This document shows, in pieces, positions 39,460 through 50,548 of a stretch of DNA of 64,000 nt. The number at the start of each line of letters is the position of its first letter. Within the stretch, counting starts at the first letter, position 1. The position numbers were made by a program, and so were the translations under genes. Under the pieces are notes generated by a model that made no database searches, had not been told where the DNA came from, and was given only the letters and a program-made list of their open reading frames with translations. This stretch comes from WVYX01 sp039592335 (GTDB lineage: Bacteria; Gemmatimonadota; Gemmatimonadetes; Gemmatimonadales; GWC2-71-9), in NCBI GenBank assembly GCA_039592335.1, contig JBDHBX010000007.1:1-64000 (forward strand), written 5' to 3'.

Positions 39460-41099
39460 CGGACAAGAGCGCGTACGATCGCTGGCGCGAGGACTACGAG
39501 GCAGCCTCCAAACGGCCGATCGACTTCGTTACCCAGAGCTCGGCCGAAGTGAACCCGCTGTACACTCCCGAGGACGTCGAAGGTGCGGAGTACGAACGGG
39601 ACCTCGGCTACCCAGGGGCGTACCCCTACACCCGCGGGATCCACCCCACGATGTACCGGGGTCGGCTCTGGACGATGCGACAGTTCTCCGGGTTCGGCAC
39701 GGCGGAGGACACCAACCGGCGGTACAAGTTCCTGCTCGAGCGCGGCCAAACCGGGCTGTCGGTTGCCTTCGACTTCCCGACGCTGATGGGGTATGACTCC
39801 GATTCCCCACGGTCCGAGGGGGAAGTGGGCAAATGCGGTGTCGCGATCTCGTCGCTCGCGGACATGGAGACCCTGTTCGACGGGATCCCGATGGAGCAGG
39901 TCTCGACGTCCATGACGATCAACGGCCCGGCGGCCATGCTGTTCTGCTTCTACGTCGCCGCCGCCGAGAAGCAGGGCGCCGACATCGGCAAGCTGCGCGG
40001 CACGGTGCAGAACGACATGCTGAAGGAGTACATGGCCCAGCATGCGTGGATCTTTCCCGTGGAGCCTGCCCTCAAGATCATCGTGGACATGTTCGAGTGG
40101 GCCTCCGAGCACACGCCGCTGTGGAACACGATCTCGATCAGCGGCTACCACATTCGGGAGGCCGGTGCCACGGCCGTTCAGGAGATGGCCTTCACCCTCG
40201 CCAACGGGTTCGAGTACGTGGAGCGGGGCATGGCCCGGCAGCTCGACGTGGACGACTTCGCGCCCCGGCTCTCGTTCTTCTGGGATGTGCACAACGACTT
40301 CTTCGAGGAGATCGCCAAGATGCGCGCCGCGCGCCGCGTCTGGGCCAAGCACATGCGCGAGCGCTACGGCGCGCGCGACCCGCGCTCCTGGATGATGCGG
40401 TTCCACTGCCAGACGGCCGGCGTGTCGCTCACGGCGCAGCAGCCGATGAACAACGTGGTGCGCGTCGCGTACCAGGCCATGGCCGCCGCGCTGGGGGGCA
40501 CGCAGTCGCTCCACACCAACTCGCTGGACGAGACGCTGGCGCTCCCGACCGAAGAGGCCGTAAAGCTCGCGCTGCGCACCCAGCAGATCCTGGCGTTCGA
40601 AACCGGAGTGCCCAACCTGGTGGATCCGCTGGCCGGATCCTACTACGTCGAGGCGCTCACGGATCGCATGGAGCGGGAGGCCGAGGACCTGTTCACCCAG
40701 ATCGAGCAGATCGGTGGAGTCGTGAAGGGCATCGAGCTCGGGTGGTTTCAGCGACAGATCCATCAGAGTGCGCTCCGGTTCCAGCACGAGGTGGACCAGA
40801 AGCGCCGCATCGTGGTGGGCGTCAACGATTACGTCGACCAGGATGGTGACGAACTTGAGATCCTGCAGGTGAACGAGGAGGCGGGCGCGTTCCAGCGGAA
40901 GCGTCTGGCTCGGCTGCGCGAGGGTCGAGATGCGGCACGCATCGGGAGCACCCTGCAGGAGCTGCGCTCCGCCGCGGCTCGGGACGACAACGTGATCCCC
41001 TACATGCTCGACTGCGCGCGGGCGTACTGCACACTCTACGAGATCCGCCACGCCCTGGAGGAGGTATACGGTGCATACCGCGAACCCGTCTTCTTCTAA
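39456..41099 (+). CDS. Adenosylcobalamin acyl-CoA mutase, large subunit; isobutyryl-CoA-mutase-like
   Basis: This substrate-binding barrel of a B12 acyl-CoA mutase has 547 residues and lacks the B12 domain, which is encoded separately at 42377. The ungapped alignment to the Propionibacterium methylmalonyl-CoA mutase (as recalled) puts Phe77 (TMRQFSGFG) at the place of Tyr89 and Gln195 (YMAQHAWIFP) at Arg207. Phe/Gln is the pair reported for isobutyryl-CoA mutase (Phe80/Gln198), whereas methylmalonyl-CoA mutase needs the arginine for the carboxylate. SISGYH, with the catalytic His, is kept. Annotation as methylmalonyl-CoA mutase would therefore be doubtful. A 2-hydroxyisobutyryl-CoA or other branched-chain mutase remains possible. 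Confidence 0.9.
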   Translation: MTDKSAYDRWREDYEAASKRPIDFVTQSSAEVNPLYTPEDVEGAEYERDLGYPGAYPYTRGIHPTMYRGRLWTMRQFSGFGTAEDTNRRYKFLLERGQTGLSVAFDFPTLMGYDSDSPRSEGEVGKCGVAISSLADMETLFDGIPMEQVSTSMTINGPAAMLFCFYVAAAEKQGADIGKLRGTVQNDMLKEYMAQHAWIFPVEPALKIIVDMFEWASEHTPLWNTISISGYHIREAGATAVQEMAFTLANGFEYVERGMARQLDVDDFAPRLSFFWDVHNDFFEEIAKMRAARRVWAKHMRERYGARDPRSWMMRFHCQTAGVSLTAQQPMNNVVRVAYQAMAAALGGTQSLHTNSLDETLALPTEEAVKLALRTQQILAFETGVPNLVDPLAGSYYVEALTDRMEREAEDLFTQIEQIGGVVKGIELGWFQRQIHQSALRFQHEVDQKRRIVVGVNDYVDQDGDELEILQVNEEAGAFQRKRLARLREGRDAARIGSTLQELRSAAARDDNVIPYMLDCARAYCTLYEIRHALEEVYGAYREPVFF

Positions 41100-42318
41100 G
41101 CGTCTCTCCGTTTCACGCCGTGGCGCCTCGGCGAGTGCCGCGGGCGAAGCCGCCACGCTGCAGCCAATCGTCGATTGGCTGACCGACCTGGGTGCGAGCG
41201 AGCACTGGGTCGTGTCGTGCTATCTCAAGCTCGAGCCGCGCGACCGTAGCCGCGGCAAGTATCTCATCAAGCTGAAGAACCGGATCAAGGCGCAGCTCAA
41301 GTGGCTGGAGGAGCGCGGTCTCGGCCGCCAGGAGCGGGAGACGGTGGGGCGTGACCTCGAGCGCATGCGGCAGCACCTCGAGCATCCCGACAACCTGGGC
41401 GAAGGACAGGGCATCGCGTTGTTCGCGTGTGAGCCGCTCAATCTGTTCGAGGTCATCCCGTTGCCCTGGGTATTCCGCTCGCGGCTCTCGGTCGACCACA
41501 CGCCGCTCGTCCGTGAGGCGGCCGCCCTCAACGACGAGTTCGGACGCGTGCTCTGCGCGGTGTATGACCGGACGACGGCGCGCATGTTCACGGTGACGGC
41601 GTTCGGCGTCGAGGAACTGCCAAGCCTCACCGCGGGCGATACGACGCGGGCGGGTCGGTTCCACGGTCCCTCCGGCGTGGCCGGGCCCGGGTTCGGCGCA
41701 GCAGGCGAGCATCGCTACCACCAACGGATTCGCGAGGAGAAGCAGCGCCACTATGCCAGCGTCGCACAGCGGCTGTTCGAGGCTTCCCGTGAGCGACCGA
41801 TACGCGGCGTGGTCCTGGCAGGCATGGGGTCCGATGCCGACGCCGTCGCGCCTCATCTCCACCCATACCTCGCTGCGCAGGTGCTCGGCACCGCGAAGCT
41901 CAACCCCAAGACCACGAGCCCGGCCGAGGTGATGGAATCAGTGCTCACGGTTCGGCGACAGGCCGAGCGGGAACTCGAAGCCGGCTACGTCGACGCCTTG
42001 CACGAGCGACTCGGCACCGGATGGGCCGTGAACGGGATCGAGCCCGTGCTCAAGGCGCTGGCCCATGGCCAGGTTCGCACGCTGTTCGTGGATCCCACGG
42101 TCGATCGGGCGGGCTTCCGCTGCGACAGCTCAGGGCGCCTCACAACCGAGCGGGAAGCCTGTGACGGTGAAGGGGAGCCCGGAGGGGTGCCCGATGTGGT
42201 GGACGAGGCCATCGAGGAGGCGCTGCGCCAGGGCAGCACCGTCGAGGTCGTAGAAGACGGGACGGCGCGGTCTCGGGTGGACGGGCTCGCGGCCGTACTG
42301 CGGTTCAAGACGCGGTGA
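41071..42318 (+). CDS. baeRF-type (bacterial eRF1-like) protein
   Basis: The 415-residue protein resembles the bacterial/archaeal eRF1-like (baeRF) families. The N-terminal part has RGKYLIKLKNRIK and charged helices. The middle has FGRVLCAVYDRTTARMFTV, the typical strand pair of domain 2, then the HRYHQRIREEKQRHYASVAQRLFE helix, and RGVVLAGMGSDADAVAPHL begins a domain-3-like part. No GGQ motif is seen. Family members are proposed to act on ribosomes or peptidyl-tRNA; no activity is shown for this one. The GTG start is supported by GGAGGAGG inside the mutase gene, 28 bases before its end. It lies between the two mutase subunits. Confidence 0.72.
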   Translation: MHTANPSSSKRLSVSRRGASASAAGEAATLQPIVDWLTDLGASEHWVVSCYLKLEPRDRSRGKYLIKLKNRIKAQLKWLEERGLGRQERETVGRDLERMRQHLEHPDNLGEGQGIALFACEPLNLFEVIPLPWVFRSRLSVDHTPLVREAAALNDEFGRVLCAVYDRTTARMFTVTAFGVEELPSLTAGDTTRAGRFHGPSGVAGPGFGAAGEHRYHQRIREEKQRHYASVAQRLFEASRERPIRGVVLAGMGSDADAVAPHLHPYLAAQVLGTAKLNPKTTSPAEVMESVLTVRRQAERELEAGYVDALHERLGTGWAVNGIEPVLKALAHGQVRTLFVDPTVDRAGFRCDSSGRLTTEREACDGEGEPGGVPDVVDEAIEEALRQGSTVEVVEDGTARSRVDGLAAVLRFKTR

Positions 42319-42376
42319 GCCGACGAACTCGCTCCCGCTTGTTTCGGCTTTCCGGGCCATTTAGGTTGCCCGCACC

Positions 42377-42795
42377 ATGAACGCACCGGCGCGGGGAGCA
42401 CGCCCCATTCGCATTCTGGTCGGCAAGCCCGGTCTCGACGGACACGACCGGGGTGCCAAGGTCGTCGCCGCGGCCCTCCGCGATGCCGGTATGGAGGTGA
42501 TCTACACCGGACTGCACCAGACGCCGGAGATGATCGCGACGGCGGCCGTTCAGGAAGACGTCGACGTGGTTGGGTTGTCGATTCTGTCCGGCGCGCACAT
42601 GACGCTGTTTCCCCGGGTGCGCAAGCTGCTCGACGAGGCCGGCCGGGAGGACATGCTCCTGATCGGCGGCGGCATCGTCCCGATGGAGGAGAGCGAGACG
42701 CTCGAGCAACAAGGCGTCGCCAAGCTGTTCGGACCGGGGACCCCCACGCAGGAGATCATCGAGTACATCGTCTCCTGGTCGGAGGATCACCCCGA

Positions 42796-42799
<4 letters not shown>
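42377..42799 (+). CDS. Adenosylcobalamin acyl-CoA mutase, small B12-binding subunit
   Basis: This 140-residue Rossmann-like domain binds B12. KPGLDGHDRGAK holds the DxHxxG motif with His23 as the lower cobalt ligand, SILSGAH is the SxL element and IGGGIVP the GG loop. The size matches the separate small subunits of isobutyryl- and hydroxyisobutyryl-CoA mutases. It follows the baeRF gene after 58 bp. No Shine-Dalgarno is clear; TAGGTT nine bases upstream and TTGTTT before it may form a promoter giving a near-leaderless message. Confidence 0.93.
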
Positions 42800-44411
<1,612 letters not shown>

Positions 44412-44415
<4 letters not shown>

Positions 44416-47252
44416 TGCCACTACTTGGATGGAGCCGGACGGGCGCGACACTGCTCGCGGTCACGCTCGGTGCCGGATGCGTGGGCATGGCCGCCGCGCA
44501 GACCGAACCAGCGCCGTCGGCGCGTCCGGAAGCCGACGAATCCTGGATCGAGCCGCGCGAGCCCGTGCTCCAGCCGCAGCTCGCCATGCTTGCCGGGCTC
44601 ATGCCCAGGCGCAGCGTGGGTGCGGAGCATTTCCTCGCGGAGCACCCCACGTACGACGGCCGCGGGGTGCTCATCGCGATTCTCGACAGCGGTCTGGATC
44701 CAGCGGTGCCGGGGTTGGCCACGACGAGCACGGGTCGGCGCAAGGTGCTCGACTTGCGCGATTTCTCCGGCGAGGGTCGGGTTGAGCTCCACCGGATCAC
44801 GCCGGGCCGCGACGGCGCGGTGGAGGTATTGGGACACCGACTGGAGGGTTTCGGACGCGTGGCACGCCTTGCCAGTGAGCCGTACTACGGTGGTGTGTTC
44901 CACGAGATCCGCCTGGGCGCCGCACCCGCGGCCGATGTGAACGCCGACGGCTCGATCCGCAACGCGTTCCCCCTCGTGGTGGCGCGGGCGAGCGACGGGT
45001 GGGTGGTTGTCACCGATACCGACGGCGATGGACTGCTCGACGACGAGCGGCCGGTACACGACTACGCGCAGGCTGCCGAGACGTTCACCTACCGCACCCC
45101 GCGGGGTGATGACGGGCCGATGACCTTTGCGGTGAACTTCTCGGAGGCCGACGGCGCCCCCGTGCTCGACCTCTACATGGACAACTCGGGACACGGAACC
45201 CATGTGGCCGGCATCGCGGCTGGTCACAGCATGTTTGGCGTGGAGGGCTTCGACGGCGTGGCACCCGGCGCGCAACTGCTGGGGCTCAAGATTTCGGACA
45301 ACTCCCGTGGTGGCATCTCGGTCACTGGAAGCATGCTGCGCGGGATGTACTACGCCGCCGACTTCGCGCGGCAGCGCAATCTCCCCCTCGTGCTGAACCT
45401 GAGCTTCGGGGTGGGCAATGAGGTCGAGGGCGCGGCGGCGATCGACTCGCTGGTCGACGCGTTTGCGCTCGAGCACCCCGATGTGCTGTTCGTGATCAGC
45501 GCGGGGAACGACGGCCCGGGACTCTCGAGCCTCGGATTCCCCGGATCGGCGGAGTACGCGCTGTCCGTTTGCGCCCTGTTCCCCGGCGTGTTCACACCAC
45601 CCAAACCGGGGAGGCCACCACCGGACGACATCCTGGGGTGGTGGAGCGCCAGAGGCGGGGAGATTGCCAAGCCGGACGTCTGTGCTCCGGGCGTGGCGTT
45701 CTCCAACGTGCCGGCGTGGCAGACGGGTGAGGAGATCTCGGGCGGCACCTCGATGGCCGCGCCGCAGCTCGCCGGGGTCGCAGCGTTGTTGCTCTCCGGC
45801 ATCCACCAAAACGATGGTGAAGTCCGCGCCATCGACCTCAAGCAGGCGCTCAAGGCCACTGCCCGGCCGCTCGCCGGTACCACGATTCTGGACGAGGGGG
45901 CGGGCGTGCCCATGGTGAGTGCGGCGTTCCGCTGGCTGCGGGCGTCTCACCAGACCGGGATCTATCGCGTGCAGGCGCTGGCCGACGGCGGCAACACGTC
46001 GAAGGGTTCGGGGGCGTACCGCCGCGGCGGGCTGGCATCCCCCGGCGACACCGTGCAGCACTTCGTGGTGACCTCGGTGGGAGGGCAGCCGGCGGCTCGG
46101 TTGATGCTAGAGTCAGAGGTCCCCTGGATCCACGCCCCACCTGTGATCGAGCCGGGCGGCGGGCCCGTGACGGTCCGCCTTGGGTACGCCGCCGCACAGT
46201 TGGCGGAGCCCGGTGTGTACGTGGGGACCGTGTGGGCCCGGCCGGCGAGCGATACCGCCGCCGGTCCGTCCTTCGGGCTCACCAACACGATCCTGGTCCC
46301 ACACGCTCTGGATGAGCCCTTCAAGACACGGGGCATGCTCACGCCGGGTGCCGCGGTGCGCTACTTCCTCGACGTGCCGGAGGGAAGCGGGGGCCTGATC
46401 GTGGAGCTTACCGTCTCGCACCGGGTGGACGAAGCGACCCTGTATCTGTTCGAGCCCTCGGGACAGCCGTTCCGCGGCGGCGCCAGTCTCGGGGCGGGCG
46501 GCGGGGATTCGACCACCGTGACCATCGCCGTGTCGGGAGAGGACCTCGTGCCGGGCGCCTACGAGGCCGTGGTGGTGGCGCCGGAGTTGAGCGCGGCGAA
46601 CTACCGACTCTCCGCCAGGCTGCCGGCGGTGAGCGTTGCAAGCGTGGGGACCGGCCCGTCAGCCACGTTCCGTAATCCGGCCGCTACGGCAGTGAAGGCC
46701 ACGGCGCGAGCCGCTCTGGTCGGGGCGGTGCGTCGCGAGGACCTGCACGGAACCGGCACCGACGCACTCGAGGTCGTGACCGAGGTGCCGTCGTGGGCCA
46801 CCAAGATGGTTTTGGATGTAGCCATCCCCGTCGAGACGTGGCACCGGCTTACGGACTTCGGCGTGACGGTGTTCGACTCCACAGGCGCGCGCCGCTCCGA
46901 CTCGCCCCTGAACTACGCCTTCGGGCGCCACACGCTGGAGCTCGACGCGGATGATGCCGGAAGCACGCTGACCATCGAGCTGTTCCCGGCGTTTGCGCAT
47001 CTCGATCCACCGGAGAGCTGGACGGCCGAGGTGCAGATCAGCTACCTAGCGGCCGAGCCGGTCGCGCTGTCGGCGCTGGGCCACAGCACGGTGGCCGAGT
47101 TGGAGCTCGCCCCCTCCGAGAGCCTCGGTGTCCAATTCGCGTCGGTCCCGCTGGAGTTCGAGCTGCCGGAGGGGTTCGCCCCGCTGGTGGAGGTCAGCGG
47201 TGAGCCCGCCAGGGGGCCCGCGGCAGTCCGCCGGGGAGCCACTGAGCGCTAG
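44412..47252 (+). CDS. Subtilisin-family (S8) protease, tripeptidyl-peptidase-II-like
   Basis: The 946-residue product has an export signal (ATLLAVTLGAGCVGMAAAQ; Cys23 could be lipidated). The catalytic triad is Asp92 (IAILDSGLD), His near 260 (NSGHGTHVAG) and Ser near 448 (GGTSMAAPQ). About 165 residues separate Asp and His, far more than in subtilisin, as in tripeptidyl peptidase II, and a long beta-rich C-terminal region follows (from about 520). Residues from about 195 include a DTDGDGLLDDE calcium-like loop. Its place inside an acyl-CoA operon is unexpected. Start GTG 44412, with ATG three bases on. Confidence 0.88.
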
Positions 47253-47255
47253 CTC

Positions 47256-48620
47256 GTGCGCACCATTCGCATAGCCTCCGGCCAGGGTTTTTGGGGAGAC
47301 TGGCTCGAGGCCCCCATCCGCCAGGTCCGTGGCGGCCCTATCGACTATCTCATGATGGACTACCTGGCCGAGGTCACGATGTCCATCATGCAGAAGCAGC
47401 GGGCGCGTGACCCGGCTATGGGCTATGCCAAGGACTTCGTGCCGCTCATTCAGCGACTGCTGCCGGACCTCGTGGAGCGGGGCATCCGGGTCACCTCCAA
47501 TGCGGGCGGTGTGAATCCCTGTGCGTGTGCCGAGGAAGTCGTGGAGCGCGCGCAGGGACTGGGGTTGGGCGGCAAGGTCCGGGTGGGGGTCGTGACCGGG
47601 GACGACATCCTCGACCGCATCGGGGAACTCACCGCACGCGGTCACCGCCTCAGCAACCTCGACACGGGCGAGCCGCTCGAGGCGGTGCGGGACCGGGTGC
47701 AGAGCGCCAACGTGTACCTCGGGGCCCAGCCCGTGGTGGAGGCCCTCGAGCGTGGGGCGCAGGTAGTGATCACGGGCCGGGTGACCGATACCGGGCTCAC
47801 GCTGGCCCCCATGATGCACGAGTTCGGCTGGGCGGCCGACGACTGGGATCGCGTCGCGGCGGGCACCGTGGCCGGGCACATCAACGAGTGCGGCGCGCAG
47901 TGCACCGGGGGGAACTGTCTGGTCGGCTGGGAAGACATTCCCAACATGGCCGACCCCGGCTATCCCGTCGTCGAGGCGCGAGAGGACGGCAGCTTCGTGG
48001 TGACGAAGCACGAGGGGACGGGCGGGCGGGTCACGGTTGCGAGCGTGACCGAACAGCTGCTGTACGAAATGGGGGATCCCGAGACCTACATCACACCTGA
48101 CGGGGTCGCCGACTTCACGACCATCCGGTTGAAGCAGGACGGGAAGAACCGGGTGTTGGTCTCCGACGTGCGGGGCCGGCCCGCCACCGACTCGCTCAAG
48201 GTCTCGCTTTCGTACCTCTACGGGTACAAGGCCGTCGGCACGCTGGTCTACGCGTGGCCCGACGCCTACAAGAAGGCGAAGAAAGCTGACCGCATCCTGC
48301 GGCAGCGGCTCGATCGCCTCGGACTCGAATTCGAGGAGATCCTCACGGAGTTCGTCGGGGTGAATGCGACGCACGGGCGGCTGGCAGGGGAGCCCGATCC
48401 CGACCTCGCGGAAGTGCAGTTGCGCATCGGCGTCCGCGCGCAGGAGGCGGCGCCGGTGCGGCGCTTCACACGGGAGATTGCTCCGCTCATTCTCAATGGA
48501 CCGCCCAGCGTGACCGGGTTCGCGGGTGGGCGGCCCAAAGTCGAGGATATCGTGGCGTACTGGCCAGCGCTGGTTCCCAAGTCGGAGATCCAGACCGAGG
48601 TAGAGATCTTTGAGGCGTAG
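47256..48620 (+). CDS. AtuA-like (DUF1446) protein
   Basis: The 454-residue product belongs to the AtuA/DUF1446 family: RIASGQGFWGDW, TSNAGGVNPCACAE, VITGRVTDTGLTLAPMMHEF, AGTVAGHINECGAQCTGGN and TFAGGRPK-like VTGFAGGRPK. AtuA is encoded with acyclic terpene (citronellol/geraniol) utilisation genes; its reaction is not known. Here it lies with a carboxyltransferase and an enoyl-CoA hydratase, which fits branched acyl-CoA breakdown. Start GTG 47256. Confidence 0.88.
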   Translation: MRTIRIASGQGFWGDWLEAPIRQVRGGPIDYLMMDYLAEVTMSIMQKQRARDPAMGYAKDFVPLIQRLLPDLVERGIRVTSNAGGVNPCACAEEVVERAQGLGLGGKVRVGVVTGDDILDRIGELTARGHRLSNLDTGEPLEAVRDRVQSANVYLGAQPVVEALERGAQVVITGRVTDTGLTLAPMMHEFGWAADDWDRVAAGTVAGHINECGAQCTGGNCLVGWEDIPNMADPGYPVVEAREDGSFVVTKHEGTGGRVTVASVTEQLLYEMGDPETYITPDGVADFTTIRLKQDGKNRVLVSDVRGRPATDSLKVSLSYLYGYKAVGTLVYAWPDAYKKAKKADRILRQRLDRLGLEFEEILTEFVGVNATHGRLAGEPDPDLAEVQLRIGVRAQEAAPVRRFTREIAPLILNGPPSVTGFAGGRPKVEDIVAYWPALVPKSEIQTEVEIFEA

Positions 48621-48639
48621 CGCATGAGGTGTAGCGCAT
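48612..48639. repeat. Tandem 14-bp duplication across the AtuA stop / next start
   Basis: GAGGCGTAGCGCAT (48612-48625) is followed directly by GAGGTGTAGCGCAT (48626-48639), one mismatch. The first copy contains the AtuA stop codon; the second ends in the start codon of the next gene, and both carry a GAGG. Confidence 0.9.
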
Positions 48640-49006
48640 GACGCAGTCCGGGCGCAAAGCAGCGCGCGGCACGAAGCGACTGCGGTTGCTGCGCCTGGCC
48701 CACGCCCGCTCGGGTGACAAGGGGGACATGGCCAACATCGGCCTGATCGCGCTGCGACCGGAGTACTACCCGGTGCTCGAGCGGGAAGTCACCGCCGCTC
48801 GCGTGGCCCGACATTTTCGTGGCATCATCAAGGGGAAGGTCGAGCGCTACGAGCTGCCCAACTTGAACGCCCTGAACTTCCTGCTGCACGGCGCCCTGGG
48901 CGGGGGTGGAACGCTGTCGCTCAAGACGGACGCCCAGGGCAAGGTCTTCTCAACCGCCCTGTTGCGGATGGAGATTGCGGTACCACGAGGTCTCGATGTC
49001 GACTGA
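48638..49006 (+). CDS. Small AtuA-associated protein
   Basis: This 122-residue protein corresponds to the domain often fused to or encoded next to AtuA/DUF1446 (LAHARSGDKGDMANIGLIALRP, NALNFLLHGALGGGGTLSLKTDAQGK). It is probably the second chain of the AtuA unit. The ATG at 48638 lies at the end of a tandem repeat. Its stop falls inside the enoyl-CoA hydratase start region. Confidence 0.85.
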   Translation: MTQSGRKAARGTKRLRLLRLAHARSGDKGDMANIGLIALRPEYYPVLEREVTAARVARHFRGIIKGKVERYELPNLNALNFLLHGALGGGGTLSLKTDAQGKVFSTALLRMEIAVPRGLDVD

Positions 49007-49757
49007 CCGGATAGTGGCCGGGGTGAAGGACGGGGTGCTCACGCTCACCCTCAACCGGCCCGACAAGCGAAACGCGATCGACTCGCCAATGGTGGAACAG
49101 CTCCTGCAACAGCTGGAGCGGGTGGAGCTCGATGCGGACGTCAGTGTGGTGGTGCTACGGGGGGCGGGGAAGGACTTCTGTGCTGGGGCCGACCTGGCCG
49201 AACTGCTCGCATCCGCCGACCGGTCGGCGGCGGAGAACGAGGCGAGCGCGCGCCGCCTGGGAGAGGTCTTCGTTGCCATGCGGCGGCTCCCCAAACCGGT
49301 GGTGGCCGTGGTGCACGGCAGGGCCCTGGCGGGCGGGTGCGGCCTCGCGACCGCCTGCGACCTGGTGCTGGCACAGGCCGATGCGAGCTTCGGGTATCCC
49401 GAGGTGCGCCGGGGTTTCGTCCCGGCGATGGTCATGGCCATGTTACGGCGGGCGGTGGGCGAGAAGATCGCGTTTGACCTGATGGGCACGGGACGAACGC
49501 TTACGGCCGAGGAGGCACGAACGCTCGGTCTGGTAGCGCGGGTGTTCCCCGCGGCGAGCTTCGATGAGGACGTCGCGCAGCTGCTTGGCGAGTTGGCGGC
49601 CACGAGCGCCTCCGCGTTGGCGTTCATCAAACGGCAGCTCTACGAGATCGACGGGCGCAGTTTCGAAGAGGCGATCGATCTGGGTGCCAAGGTGAACGCC
49701 ACGGTACGTGCCACGCCCGATTTCACGCAGGCCGTGTCCCGTTTCCTGAGGCGATAG
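48996..49757 (+). CDS. Enoyl-CoA hydratase/isomerase family protein
   Basis: The 253-residue crotonase-fold enzyme has LNRPDKRNAID, the oxyanion segment KDFCAGADLAELL and VHGRALAGGCGLATACDLVLA. The substrate may be methylglutaconyl-CoA or a related branched enoyl-CoA, judged from neighbours only. The ATG at 48996 overlaps the previous gene by 11 bases; the upstream open frame is a shadow. Confidence 0.9.
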   Translation: MSTDRIVAGVKDGVLTLTLNRPDKRNAIDSPMVEQLLQQLERVELDADVSVVVLRGAGKDFCAGADLAELLASADRSAAENEASARRLGEVFVAMRRLPKPVVAVVHGRALAGGCGLATACDLVLAQADASFGYPEVRRGFVPAMVMAMLRRAVGEKIAFDLMGTGRTLTAEEARTLGLVARVFPAASFDEDVAQLLGELAATSASALAFIKRQLYEIDGRSFEEAIDLGAKVNATVRATPDFTQAVSRFLRR

Positions 49758-49770
49758 GGAGGGTTCCCGA

Positions 49771-50325
49771 GTGAGACGAGCAACGATGTTGCTGGCGGCG
49801 ACCGGTCTGGTCGCGCTGGCGTGCGGTGGCGACAGCACGGGCCCGAACGGCGACAACGGGGAACCGCAGGGCACGTTCCAGGCGACCGTATCGGGCGACC
49901 TCAGTCTCAACCTGTCGGGCCAGGCGGTATTCGGCACCCAGATGCAGCAGGGGAGTTCGGCCTTCACGATCGCGATGTCGAGTGGCGTGTTTGGAGAGGC
50001 AGGCTCAGACGTCATCTTCCTCGGACGCGACAATCCGACCGCCCCAGGGGTCGGCACCCATCCCATCCACTCGGCGAGCTGCGTGACTTGTACGGCCGAC
50101 GACTTCGCCGGGGCGTACGTACATCAGGTGACCGCACTCGACATCGGCACCTTCATCAGCGACACCGGTGCATTCACGATCAGTGCCGCCAACGCCGACA
50201 CCCTGCGCGGCACCTTCGACTTCGCCACCAGCGCGTTCCTGGTGTTTGGGAGCGTGACGGCCGACTCGGTGCGGCTCGAGGGGAGCTTCACGGCGGTTGC
50301 CGGACAGGTGCCCTCGACGCCCTGA
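49771..50325 (+). CDS. Putative lipoprotein of unknown function
   Basis: The 184-residue product has a lipoprotein signal ending in VALAC (Cys18), then GGDSTGPNG, a linker start seen repeatedly in this kind of genome. The rest is a probable beta-sandwich rich in Thr/Ser/Gly, with a Cys pair in CVTC. No family is recognised. The GTG at 49771 has GGGAGGG upstream. A 7-bp GACGCCC/GGGCGTC hairpin covers its stop codon, without a T tract. Confidence 0.7.
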   Translation: MRRATMLLAATGLVALACGGDSTGPNGDNGEPQGTFQATVSGDLSLNLSGQAVFGTQMQQGSSAFTIAMSSGVFGEAGSDVIFLGRDNPTAPGVGTHPIHSASCVTCTADDFAGAYVHQVTALDIGTFISDTGAFTISAANADTLRGTFDFATSAFLVFGSVTADSVRLEGSFTAVAGQVPSTP

Positions 50326-50548
50326 CGTCCGGGCGTCGCACCTCGAGTGCAGATGCCGCCGACCACCCACCCATCCCAACGGCTCGCCCTGCGGCGCCCG
50401 CGGCCGGATGATGCGGCGGTCGACCTCTACGCCCGGACACGGCAGCCCCGCCCCGATCCCGCGGACCGTGACATGTGCCGCAGCGCCTCACGCCCCTGTG
50501 ATGGCATTGTGCCACCATACCATGGCAGGATCATCGGGAGGGAGATCC

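Noticed and set aside
39237..41156. 639-residue antisense frame opposite the mutase gene
   Set aside because: Shadow of the high-GC coding strand; the mutase on the other strand is unmistakable.
50326..50548. In-frame upstream starts for the DRR-repeat protein and small frames in this gap
   Set aside because: Starts before 50549 lack a Shine-Dalgarno and would add an unlikely Cys/Pro-rich leader.
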